Shown: positions 1 through 6,726 of the stretch, piece by piece
Layout of the letters: each line of letters opens with the position of its first letter
Position numbering within the stretch: the first letter of the stretch is position 1
DNA from: Acidobacteriota bacterium
GTDB lineage: Bacteria; Acidobacteriota; Terriglobia; Terriglobales; Acidobacteriaceae
Reading direction: 5' to 3'
NCBI GenBank assembly: GCA_021780095.1
Contig: JAJXZK010000125.1
Location: 1-6,726 of the forward strand
Length of the DNA: 6,726 nt
Position numbers and translations under genes: made by a program
The notes under the pieces: model-generated
The model's database searches: none
Told to the model about the DNA's origin: nothing
What the model saw: only the letters and a program-made list of their open reading frames with translations

Positions 1-2400
1 GCCACGGATGCTCGTATCAACTTCAAGCGCGGCGCGGAGAAACTTCCATTTTCATTGGAAGGAGCCCAGCTTGCATTCTGGCAAGAGTCGGGGAATGAGT
101 GGCATGTTCGCATCAAGGCGCGTCCAGTCCGTACAGATCTCCCCCCGGGAGATGCAGGACAGATTCTGGGCGAGGCCTCGGTCATGACGACCGGCGCCCG
201 CATGGACTCGCCGATTCGAGCGAGCCTGGAGTGGCGGCGCGGCCAGCTCGGAGAAATCAGCCGGTTACTGCACGGTGAAGACAGCGGTTGGCGAGGCACG
301 GTGGACTGGACCGCGAATGTGCGGGGAACGCTGGCCAAAGCTCGGCTGACTTCGGACGTGCAGGTGGAGGAATTTCGTCGCGCCGAGTTCATTCCATCGT
401 CGCAGATTGACCTTGTCGCGCATTGCACCGGGCAATATGTGCACGCGGATCGGCGCATGGATCAAATCGATTGCGACGCCCCACTTGGGGGTGGCCATTT
501 GCTGGTCAAATCCATGATCGGCGATTCGAACTCTCCATCGAATCCGAACGAACCCGGCGCGGCCAAGCAATCTCAGACAGACGATGCCGCGTTCTTTACC
601 GTGGCGCTGCAACAGGTGTCCGCCGGTTTTTTTCTTGATCTTTTGAGCCATGTCCATCCCGGGGTTGCCGCGGATACGGCCGCGTCCGGTGAAGTGAATG
701 GAAGCGCCAAATGTGAGTGGCTCGGTTTCGACACATTGCATGCGTGCTCGGGAGAGCTGCGCACCACCCCGCTGACGCTGCACTTGTCCCATGTCGAACA
801 TGCGGTGCATCTTTCGCCGCTGCTGATCTCCAATCTCGCCGCGGTTAGTTCAGCCAAAGCTCCCGTTTTGCGGGGATCCAAGGCGAGCGCGTATCGAAAT
901 AGCTCCGCCTCCGTCAAGGACCCAGTGCCCGGAACCTGGGATCTGGCTAGCGTGCACGTTCCGCTCGGAGGGGCAAGTCCAGCGACGTTGGATGGCACGC
1001 TGACCTCTTCGGGTCTTACGCTTCACGTGGACGGGTCGGCGGACCTCAGGGATTTGAGTCAACTGGCGCGCGCCATGAATTTCCCGGTCCTCTCCAGCGG
1101 AATCCATTCTATCCGCGGCACTGCGCAAATGGCCGTGACGCTGCGATCCAATTGGCTACCGCAATCCAATCCGGCTGTTTTGGTGGATGTTATTCCCAAC
1201 AACGCAACCAATCCGACCGCGCAGCCGGTGCCGTGGTTTGCTCCGTCGCATTGGGAGGGCACGGTCCAAATTCACAATGCGACGGTGCAGCTCAGCTCGA
1301 TCCCGGGATTAATCCAAATTGCCGCCGGGCAGGTGAACCTGACGGACACCGCTGTGGAATGGAATGGATTAACGGGAACCTACGTGCACGTTCCTTTCGA
1401 TGGAAGCATCCATTTGGAAACATTGTGCCCGACGTCGCGTCCGCCCTGCGCGCGCACATTTACATTGCATGCGGAGAATTTGAATGTCGATCGGCTGCAG
1501 GGAGTTTTGCGCCGCACCATCGCCGGAGCAGGACTGCTGGAGCAATTGAATCCATGGGCTGCTGGCGCTCCGGAATTGCCCGAGATTACCGGGACCTTCA
1601 AGGCCGATATGCTTTCGGCGGGGAAGCTGTCAATGAAAAATGCTTCCTTGCAACTCCATCTTCAGGGGCATCGAGCGGACATGGTTGCGATCTCCGGCAA
1701 TGTGTTCGGCGGAACCTTATCCGCACTTTCCGATCACGCGAGTGAGAGCATCTCGAACGGCAAAGCCGCCAGCGAAGCAGGCCCGCCAAAGACGAGTGCT
1801 TCGCTGGACGCAATACACGCAGGAGCTGGTTCGGCCCAATGGGGGGACGGCGCCCCAATTTACACCCTGCGTGTGGAGCTCGGAAATATTCAACCGAGCT
1901 TAGTGGCTGCGATCTGGCATGAGAGGTGGGGGCGCGGGAGCGCGACTGTCCAGATTAGGCTGAAGACGCATGGATGGTCGATATCCGATCTCGCGCAGAA
2001 CGCGGCCGGTAATTTTGCCATTGATTGGCATGGCGGCACGCTGACCGCGTCGATGCCACTGGCGTCTTCTTCCACGGCGACCGAGGATTCCGGAGGCGCA
2101 GTGAGAGTCGTGCCGGGCGTCACACGGTTCGAACGGCTGCGTGCAATGGGGCAATTTAGCAACCAGAAGCTGATGCTCGATTTCGGCCAGCTGGTGCTTG
2201 CCAATCAGACTCCGCAGCGCCAGGCGGCGCCCTCGTCGACACAATCTATCTCGGGAACAGTTACTTTTTCGCGCGTGCTCGACTTACGGTTGCAACCCTC
2301 GGGCGTATCGATTACCGGCCCGCTCGACATGCCGGTGGTGAAGGCGAGAACTCTCAGTCCTAAGGGCAGCGCCGGTGTGGCGAACTCGGAAAACCCATAA
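1..2400 (+). CDS. AsmA-family envelope protein, C-terminal part (5' end outside window)
   Basis: The frame is open from the first base and ends at TAA 2398-2400, giving 799 residues. The TTG at position 55 is an internal Leu codon, not a start, because the residues before it (ARINFKRGAEKLPFSL) already read as AsmA-family sequence. The N-terminal membrane anchor must lie upstream. The visible part alternates polar and hydrophobic residues, as in long beta-rich periplasmic proteins, and has no membrane segment. The last 180 residues or so (from about 621) look like the AsmA C-terminal region: an IQPSLVAAIW segment, then GNFAIDWHGGTL, then a closing ISGTVTFSRVLDLRL strand pattern. AsmA-like proteins (AsmA, YhdP, TamB) are anchored in the inner membrane and are linked to phospholipid transport towards the outer membrane and to outer-membrane assembly. 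The exact substrate here is unknown. The family call is firm; the particular subfamily is not. The gene converges with the DedA-like gene, 17 bases beyond its stop, and no clear terminator is visible between them. Confidence 0.85.
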   Translation, partial: ATDARINFKRGAEKLPFSLEGAQLAFWQESGNEWHVRIKARPVRTDLPPGDAGQILGEASVMTTGARMDSPIRASLEWRRGQLGEISRLLHGEDSGWRGTVDWTANVRGTLAKARLTSDVQVEEFRRAEFIPSSQIDLVAHCTGQYVHADRRMDQIDCDAPLGGGHLLVKSMIGDSNSPSNPNEPGAAKQSQTDDAAFFTVALQQVSAGFFLDLLSHVHPGVAADTAASGEVNGSAKCEWLGFDTLHACSGELRTTPLTLHLSHVEHAVHLSPLLISNLAAVSSAKAPVLRGSKASAYRNSSASVKDPVPGTWDLASVHVPLGGASPATLDGTLTSSGLTLHVDGSADLRDLSQLARAMNFPVLSSGIHSIRGTAQMAVTLRSNWLPQSNPAVLVDVIPNNATNPTAQPVPWFAPSHWEGTVQIHNATVQLSSIPGLIQIAAGQVNLTDTAVEWNGLTGTYVHVPFDGSIHLETLCPTSRPPCARTFTLHAENLNVDRLQGVLRRTIAGAGLLEQLNPWAAGAPELPEITGTFKADMLSAGKLSMKNASLQLHLQGHRADMVAISGNVFGGTLSALSDHASESISNGKAASEAGPPKTSASLDAIHAGAGSAQWGDGAPIYTLRVELGNIQPSLVAAIWHERWGRGSATVQIRLKTHGWSISDLAQNAAGNFAIDWHGGTLTASMPLASSSTATEDSGGAVRVVPGVTRFERLRAMGQFSNQKLMLDFGQLVLANQTPQRQAAPSSTQSISGTVTFSRVLDLRLQPSGVSITGPLDMPVVKARTLSPKGSAGVANSENP

Positions 2401-2417
2401 AGCGCTCGCTTGTCGGC

Positions 2418-3056
2418 CTATTCCGCTTCGATACTGGCGGCTGTTTTGCGCGCCCGATTACGGCGTCGACGAAATATTTCGTACAGAAGGTACGCTGTCA
2501 CCAGAGCCGCAAACAGCGTAAGCAGCAAGATCGAGTGCAGCCCCATCCAGGTTAATATTTCCGGTCCAAAATAGACGACCAGGATCGCTGTCACCAGGTA
2601 GTGCACGGTGCGCCCTACGAAGACGGCGACCATGTACGGGGCCACGCGCATCTCGAAGACGCCTGCTCCAAAAGCGAATAGTTTGAAGGGAAATGGCGGA
2701 GGCATCGCTGCCGGCACCAGCACAGCCAGCCAGTGATGGCGGTCAAAACGCGCCCGCATCTGGTTATATTTTGCCTGCGAAGTCTGCTTCAGCAGCACAT
2801 ACTCGCCGCCAGTGCGGCCAATGTAAAACGGCACCAGCGCTCCAATTGCGGAACCGAGCGCACCCATGACGGCGTAGATCCAGAAGTAGCCTCGATTGCT
2901 CCACACATAGCCGGCAATGATCAAGTCCATGGGGATGGCGATTGAGCTGGAATCGATGATTGCAAGCACGCCCACGCCCAGGAAACCCAGTGGCTTAAGG
3001 AACAGCAACAGCGCTATTTTCCAGTGAAGAAGATGCGACCAGAGTTTGCGTATCAT
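2418..3056 (-). CDS. DedA/VTT-family inner-membrane protein (YqaA-like)
   Basis: This 212-residue polytopic membrane protein starts at ATG 3056. An in-frame TAG six bases upstream (3060-3062) rules out a longer start, and no good Shine-Dalgarno site is visible. Hydrophobic segments lie near residues 13-34, 39-52, 57-79, 109-133, 138-162 and 173-192. The tail is strongly basic (RRRRNRARK, about 196-204), which suggests a cytoplasmic C-terminus. Family signs are an acidic and proline cluster (D35, P42, D44), the glycine-rich GSAIGALVPFYIGR stretch (68-81), a proline-rich MPPPFPFK turn (118-125) followed by GAGVFEM, and GRTVHY (148-153). DedA-family proteins are inner-membrane lipid carriers or scramblases; some members recycle undecaprenyl phosphate or flip phosphatidylethanolamine. 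Which lipid this one handles cannot be told. It lies 87 bases downstream of the moaB-like gene on the same strand and may be co-transcribed with it. Confidence 0.85.
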   Translation of the reverse strand: MIRKLWSHLLHWKIALLLFLKPLGFLGVGVLAIIDSSSIAIPMDLIIAGYVWSNRGYFWIYAVMGALGSAIGALVPFYIGRTGGEYVLLKQTSQAKYNQMRARFDRHHWLAVLVPAAMPPPFPFKLFAFGAGVFEMRVAPYMVAVFVGRTVHYLVTAILVVYFGPEILTWMGLHSILLLTLFAALVTAYLLYEIFRRRRNRARKTAASIEAE

Positions 3057-3143
3057 TGGCTATTCAAGAGACGTCTTTGCAAGGGCGTCTATTTATCCTA
3101 CAGGGCTTGGCTGCGGCGTCCGAACTTGCGCCCGGCACCACTT

Positions 3144-3644
3144 CTATTTGTTTTCGGATGCATTTCCGGGTTCCAGGTGTTCTGTATCTCCAGACAAAAG
3201 CGCCAGCGCGTGTTGGATAAGAGGGAGCACCGCCTCCAGCGATGTGACGGCCGCTTTCGGACTCCCCGGAACATTCACGATCAAAGTCGCGCCGAGAGTT
3301 CCTGAGACGGCGCGACTCATTGGGGCAAGGGGCGTCTCCTTCAATCCTTCGCGGCGCATATGCTCGCCAAAGCCCTCTAGGATCCGATCGCAGACTTGGC
3401 GAGTCGCCTCGGGAGTGACGTCGCGAAGCGCGATGCCAGTGCCACCAGTCGTGACCACCAGCGGAGAGCGGGCGGCTTGCCTCCGAACTTCGGAAGCAAT
3501 CATGGCGGCGTCGTCAGGAACGACGGTGTTCTCCTCAACAGCGAAACCGGCTTGCTGCAGGCGGAGCACGACTGCAGGGCCGGAGCGATCAACCCGAAGC
3601 CCTTGAAAACACGAGTCACTGACGGTAATGACGAGAGCCTTCAC
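3144..3644 (-). CDS. moaB: Molybdopterin adenylyltransferase, MoaB/MogA type
   Basis: The 166-residue length is typical for the family, which is a single domain of about 160-190 residues. The protein activates molybdopterin by adenylation before molybdenum insertion, the penultimate step of cytoplasmic molybdenum cofactor synthesis. Visible motifs are the N-terminal strand ALVITVSDSC (3-12), VPDD (42-45), the nucleotide and pterin-binding TTGGTG loop (65-70), RDVTPEAT (74-81), SRAVSG (110-115) and PGSPKA (126-131). The start is GTG 3644-3642. It fits because the first beta-strand begins at once, as in relatives. A GAAGGG about 13 bases upstream and an AGGT directly before the GTG are possible but badly spaced ribosome-binding sites. 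The end is TAG 3146-3144. MoaB and MogA are hard to tell apart from sequence alone, so the symbol is provisional. No other cofactor genes are in view. The gene is divergent from the tonB-like gene. Confidence 0.9.
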   Translation of the reverse strand: MKALVITVSDSCFQGLRVDRSGPAVVLRLQQAGFAVEENTVVPDDAAMIASEVRRQAARSPLVVTTGGTGIALRDVTPEATRQVCDRILEGFGEHMRREGLKETPLAPMSRAVSGTLGATLIVNVPGSPKAAVTSLEAVLPLIQHALALLSGDTEHLEPGNASENK

Positions 3645-3802
3645 ACCTGCAATCTTACCCTTCGGACGGCAAATTTGAGGGTGAGAATAGCCTCTTGACC
3701 GGGTGCGAAAACATCAAAGAATGAGACAATGTCAGAAGGACGCAATGTCGACACTGGCACGTGACAGGCAAACTACAGTAGGATCACTGTCGTCTACTTT
3801 TG
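3645..3802. other. Divergent intergenic region between moaB-like and tonB-like genes
   Basis: This 158-base stretch separates two divergent starts and must hold signals for both directions. I see a candidate plus-strand sigma-70 promoter (listed separately). There is a direct repeat CAATGTC at 3727-3733 and 3743-3749, 16 bases apart. A TGTCGACA palindrome sits at 3746-3753 and a CACGTG palindrome at 3758-3763. A 5-bp inverted repeat, ACAGT 3775-3779 and ACTGT 3786-3790, encloses AGGATC. I could not pick a convincing minus-strand promoter for moaB. A reading frame from 3703 to 3900 has no recognisable protein character and overlaps the tonB start, so I do not call it a gene. Confidence 0.5.
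3695..3722 (+). promoter_or_regulatory. Candidate sigma-70 promoter for the tonB-like gene
   Basis: TTGACC at 3695-3700 matches the -35 consensus at five of six positions. After 16 bases, AAGAAT at 3717-3722 matches the -10 consensus at four of six. The predicted transcript would begin near 3729, about 74 bases before the ATG at 3803. The RpoD in this window keeps the VTRERIRQ helix that reads TTGACA-type -35 boxes, so a standard promoter is expected here. The weak -10 box keeps confidence low. Confidence 0.35.
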
Positions 3803-4942
3803 ATGGCCGCAATCGAAACACCCCCGAGTCCGCCAGAGAAGCCCATCGAACCCAAGTTCGATCGTTTGCGGACGCGTTACGAATCTCACTCACCTCATGA
3901 GCTGCTCGACGTCATCGACGCTCTGGAGGGGGAGCGGCTGTCTGCCCGCGTACGGGAAGCCATCTGGGTTTCCCTCATCTTCCACCTCTTCGTATTCTGG
4001 TGGATTTTCTACGGTCCAAAACTGAAAATCTTTCGACCCGCCACGGTGGTCAACACCATGCCGCTGGTACCGCAAAAAGCACCAGAGAATGTCTATCTGG
4101 ATATGCCTCCGGACCTGGTGAAGAAGCCGCCAAAACCTACCAACATTATTTCGGATCAGAATCACACCGCGCAGACCAAGAATCCGACGCCCGATCAAAA
4201 GACGATTGAGGAGTTGCAGGCGATGCGACGCGCCGGCCGGCCGTCACCACCACCGCAGCCGCAGCAAAGGGCACAGCAAGCAGAGCAGCCGGCTGCCAGG
4301 CCGCAACAGCCGACGCCGCAGCGAGAGCAGGCCCGCGCCGTGCCACCGTCTCCGCCGGTGCATCGTCCCACGCAGTCGCTACCGTCCGCCCCCAGCGCAA
4401 CTCAGTCCGCGATGCAGCGGGAGCAGGCTCCGCAGCGGCAAGCGATGCCAGCTCAAAACCAGGCCAGCAGCCAGCCCAATATGTCTGTGGGTGACATGAT
4501 TCGTCAGGCGGAACGCAATGCCGCCCGCTCCAATGGCGAAGCTGGCGACAACGGCGAGAACGCGCCGATCGCCCATCCCGGCGTTGCCTCCGGCGTAGAA
4601 GTTCTCAGCGACACGATGGGGGTCGATTTCGGGCCGTATCTTCATCAGGTCGTGCAGATGACGCAGTCCAGTTGGGACTTGCTGATTCCCGAAGCCGCTC
4701 GTCCCCCTCTGTTGAAGCAAGGCACCGTGGCAATTCAATTCATGATTTTGCCCGACGGTAGTATTAAACAGATGCAGCTGGTGCGGCCGTCGGGGGATGT
4801 ATCTCTCGATCGCGCTGCATGGGGCGGCATCACTGGAGCCGGGCCCTTTCCGCCGCTGCCGAAGCAGTTCAAGGGGCCGTACCTGGCCTTGCGTTTTTAC
4901 TTCCTCTATAACGAACAAACAGGGCAGTACACCCGGCAATGA
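3803..4942 (+). CDS. TonB-like energy transducer
   Basis: ATG 3803 gives 379 residues. A TTG directly before it (3800) could add one residue, and an in-frame TAG at 3779-3781 blocks anything longer. No Shine-Dalgarno site lies at normal distance; AGGA at 3780-3783 is 19 bases away. The order is a 52-residue charged cytoplasmic N-terminus, one membrane span (about 53-71), a Pro/Gln/Ala-rich periplasmic linker densest at about 145-215, then a C-terminal TonB/TolA-like domain (about 265-379). That domain contains VAIQFMILPDGSIKQMQLV, an SGDVSLDRAAW helix, PFPPLPKQFKG and the closing strand LALRFYFLYN. The span contains S57 and H61, the Ser-x3-His spacing found in the E. coli TonB anchor. Such proteins couple the ExbB/ExbD proton motor to outer-membrane receptors, but no exbBD or receptor gene is in view, so the partner is unknown. 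The 4-base ATGA overlap with the next small gene suggests an operon continuing to miaA. A TolA-like or TonB-domain protein with another job is the alternative. Confidence 0.82.
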   Translation: MAAIETPPSPPEKPIEPKFDRLRTRYESHSPHELLDVIDALEGERLSARVREAIWVSLIFHLFVFWWIFYGPKLKIFRPATVVNTMPLVPQKAPENVYLDMPPDLVKKPPKPTNIISDQNHTAQTKNPTPDQKTIEELQAMRRAGRPSPPPQPQQRAQQAEQPAARPQQPTPQREQARAVPPSPPVHRPTQSLPSAPSATQSAMQREQAPQRQAMPAQNQASSQPNMSVGDMIRQAERNAARSNGEAGDNGENAPIAHPGVASGVEVLSDTMGVDFGPYLHQVVQMTQSSWDLLIPEAARPPLLKQGTVAIQFMILPDGSIKQMQLVRPSGDVSLDRAAWGGITGAGPFPPLPKQFKGPYLALRFYFLYNEQTGQYTRQ

Positions 4943-5079
4943 TCGCTCCGGAAGCAGCCGCGCTGCGACGTCGCCAGGCGATGGGCTTGCTATGGATCGC
5001 TCTGGCGGTGATCCTGTTGAGCGCCATTCGTGCCCGGTGGCACGCCATCTTTCTAACCCGCTGGTGGAATCTGTGGTAG
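4939..5079 (+). CDS. Small single-span membrane protein overlapping the tonB stop
   Basis: This is a 46-residue reading frame from ATG 4939 to TAG 5077-5079. Its ATG overlaps the tonB TGA as ATGA, the arrangement of translational coupling by a terminating ribosome. The protein starts with a short polar segment carrying RRRQ (10-13). One hydrophobic helix follows (about 15-30, MGLLWIALAVILLSAI). It ends in a basic and tryptophan-rich tail with WWNLW at the end. The positive charges before the helix suggest a cytoplasmic N-terminus, although Arg31 and Arg33 follow it and weaken that prediction. I do not recognise a family. Support for a real gene is the coupled start, the membrane-helix composition and the fact that it nearly fills the gap before miaA. 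It could still be a chance frame. Confidence 0.55.
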   Translation: MIAPEAAALRRRQAMGLLWIALAVILLSAIRARWHAIFLTRWWNLW

Positions 5080-5148
5080 CGATAGGGTCACTTCTGCCGA
5101 TGTCCTGAAAAGCGTGGGAAATTCGACCGAGGAAAACTGCCTGGAACC

Positions 5149-6159
5149 ATGGACGGCGCCAATCAACAAAGTGAATCGAGAATTCCCAGCTATCCCCTGG
5201 TGGTGTTGCATGGAGCGACCGCAAGCGGGAAGACCTCGCTTGCGGTTCAACTGGCGCAGCGATTTTCAGGCGAGGTCATCAGCTGCGATTCGGTAGCCGT
5301 CTATCGCGAATTAGAGATTGGCACCGCGAAGCCATCGCGGGAACAGCGCGCACTGGTTCCGCACCACATGCTCGATGTAGTTTCGCCGGACCAGCCGTAC
5401 ACTGCGGGAGACTATGCCCGCGACGCGCGCCAAAGTCTTGCTGACATTCAAGCCCGCAGCAAGCTGCCCATTGTTGCCGGTGGAACAGGTCTCTATCTAC
5501 GGGCGTTGATCGAGGGACTGTTTCCGGGTCCAACGCGATTTGAGTCGCTGCGTGTCCGGTTGCGCGAACTGGAGCAGGAGCGCGGCAGTAGTTACCTGGC
5601 CCGAATTCTGCGGCGGCTCGACCCAATCTCCGCTTCGCGCATCCATCCCAACGATGCCCCCAAGCTGGTGCGTGCGATTGAAGTCACCTTGGCATCGCAG
5701 CAAAAAATGTCGACACTGTGGGAAGCTGGGCGCGACCCGTTGCAGGGCTTTCACATTCTGCGACTCGGGCTCGATCCACCGCGGGCCGCCCTCTATGCGC
5801 GTATCAATCAGCGCGCGGCGGCGATGTTTTCAGATGGGCTGGTCGAAGAAACCGAGCGCTTGCTGGCTCGTTATGGTCAGGACTGCCGTCCGTTGTTGTC
5901 TCTCGGTTACAAGCAGGCGGGGACGCTGCTGCGCGGAGGTTTTTCAATGCACGACGCGATTGCTTCCACGCAACAGGGCCATCGCAACTATGCCAAGCGG
6001 CAGATGACATGGTTTCGCCGTGAACCCCACGTGCATTGGCTCGGCGGATTCGGCGGCAACGCCGCAATCGCGGAGGAAGCTTGGCGACAGGTTGAAGATC
6101 ATGTGCGCAAGGGCGGAGAAGCGCGCGACGATCGAAAAACTTGGCTATCCACAGAATAA
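5149..6159 (+). CDS. miaA: tRNA dimethylallyltransferase MiaA
   Basis: This 336-residue cytoplasmic enzyme transfers a dimethylallyl group from DMAPP to N6 of adenine 37 in tRNAs that read codons starting with U, which helps codon-anticodon pairing and frame keeping. Motifs in order are the P-loop GATASGKT (22-29), SCDSVAVY with the likely catalytic Asp47 (45-52), IGTAKPS (57-63), AGGTGLYLRAL with the conserved Thr113 (110-120), RIHPND, then LGYKQAG and the C-terminal NYAKRQMTWFRR (about 280-291). Length matches the usual 300-340 residues. The ATG at 5149 is the first start codon after an in-frame TAG at 5083-5085. GAGGAAAA (5129-5136), 12 bases upstream, is a fair ribosome-binding site. The gene is 69 bases downstream of the mini-protein gene with no terminator between, so it is probably co-transcribed with it and tonB. 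It is followed by the shared terminator. Confidence 0.97.
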   Translation: MDGANQQSESRIPSYPLVVLHGATASGKTSLAVQLAQRFSGEVISCDSVAVYRELEIGTAKPSREQRALVPHHMLDVVSPDQPYTAGDYARDARQSLADIQARSKLPIVAGGTGLYLRALIEGLFPGPTRFESLRVRLRELEQERGSSYLARILRRLDPISASRIHPNDAPKLVRAIEVTLASQQKMSTLWEAGRDPLQGFHILRLGLDPPRAALYARINQRAAAMFSDGLVEETERLLARYGQDCRPLLSLGYKQAGTLLRGGFSMHDAIASTQQGHRNYAKRQMTWFRREPHVHWLGGFGGNAAIAEEAWRQVEDHVRKGGEARDDRKTWLSTE

Positions 6160-6187
6160 AAAAGGCCACTCCAAAGAGTGACCTTTT
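6158..6187. terminator. Bidirectional intrinsic terminator between miaA and rpoD
   Basis: The arms AAAAGGCCACT (6160-6170) and AGTGACCTTTT (6177-6187) surround the 6-base loop CCAAAG. In the plus-strand RNA the 11-bp stem has one C-A mismatch and the U tract is only four bases within the stem arm. In the minus-strand RNA the same position becomes a U-G wobble, so all 11 pairs form, and the stem runs into six Us (complement of 6163-6158). The signal should therefore end rpoD transcription strongly and miaA transcription more weakly. It sits in the 50-base gap between the two convergent stop codons. Confidence 0.85.
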
Positions 6188-6209
6188 GCTGGTGGTTCAA
6201 TGAAGTGGA

Positions 6210-6726
<517 letters not shown>

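Noticed and set aside
2400..2411. AAGCG-CT-CGCTT inverted repeat at the asmA stop codon
   Set aside because: The loop would be two bases and no T tract follows on either strand, so I do not call it a terminator for the convergent asmA and dedA genes.
3069..3090. AGACG/CGTCT inverted repeat in the gap between the moaB-like and dedA-like genes
   Set aside because: Only five pairs are perfect on the transcribed minus strand, the loop is 12 bases and no U tract follows, so it is not a convincing terminator or regulator.
3046..3606. Plus-strand open frame of 186 codons opposite the moaB-like gene
   Set aside because: The opposite strand carries clear MoaB/MogA motifs. This frame has no family signature and spans the moaB-dedA gap by chance.
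4206..4480. Repetitive CAG/CCG-rich stretch that might be a tandem repeat
   Set aside because: It is irregular Pro/Gln/Ala-rich coding sequence of the TonB linker with no exact repeat unit.
4379..5224. Long minus-strand open frame of 281 codons opposite the tonB-like gene, the mini-protein gene and the miaA start
   Set aside because: It is antisense to well-supported genes, has no recognisable domain, and its length is explained by the GC-rich codon pattern of the plus strand.
5284..5304. Ala50 in MiaA where many relatives have Gln in the DSxQxY motif
   Set aside because: E. coli MiaA also has Ala at this place (DSALIY), so it is normal variation and not a sign of a lost function.

Overview
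This window looks like a stretch of ordinary chromosome from a moderately GC-rich Gram-negative bacterium. The best guess is an Acidobacteriota member of the Terriglobia type. That guess rests on remembered resemblance of the AsmA-like, TonB-like, MiaA and RpoD sequences, not on a database search. An outer membrane is implied by the AsmA-like and TonB-like proteins. I see no phage, insertion sequence, CRISPR array, tRNA or rRNA.

Layout from left to right. Positions 1-2400 (+) hold the C-terminal 799 residues of a large AsmA-family envelope protein whose start lies before the window. It converges with a two-gene minus-strand group: a MoaB/MogA-type molybdopterin adenylyltransferase (3644-3144) followed by a DedA/VTT-family membrane protein (3056-2418). 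A divergent intergenic region (3645-3802) carries a candidate sigma-70 promoter and short repeats. From it, a plus-strand group runs rightward: a TonB-like energy transducer (3803-4942), a 46-codon membrane mini-protein whose ATG overlaps the tonB stop (4939-5079), and miaA, the tRNA dimethylallyltransferase (5149-6159). A hairpin that can act as a terminator in both directions (6158-6187) separates miaA from the convergent 3' end of the housekeeping sigma factor gene rpoD (6726-6210), whose start lies past the right edge.

How the genes may work together: MoaB serves molybdenum cofactor synthesis, MiaA modifies tRNA and RpoD directs basal transcription. The AsmA-like, DedA-like and TonB-like proteins all act at the envelope: the first two belong to families tied to lipid movement, the third to energy transfer to the outer membrane. 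No new multi-gene system is evident. The items most worth a second look are the overlapping mini-protein between tonB and miaA, the TonB-like protein's extended cytoplasmic N-terminus with a Ser-x3-His membrane motif, and the repeats in the divergent promoter region.
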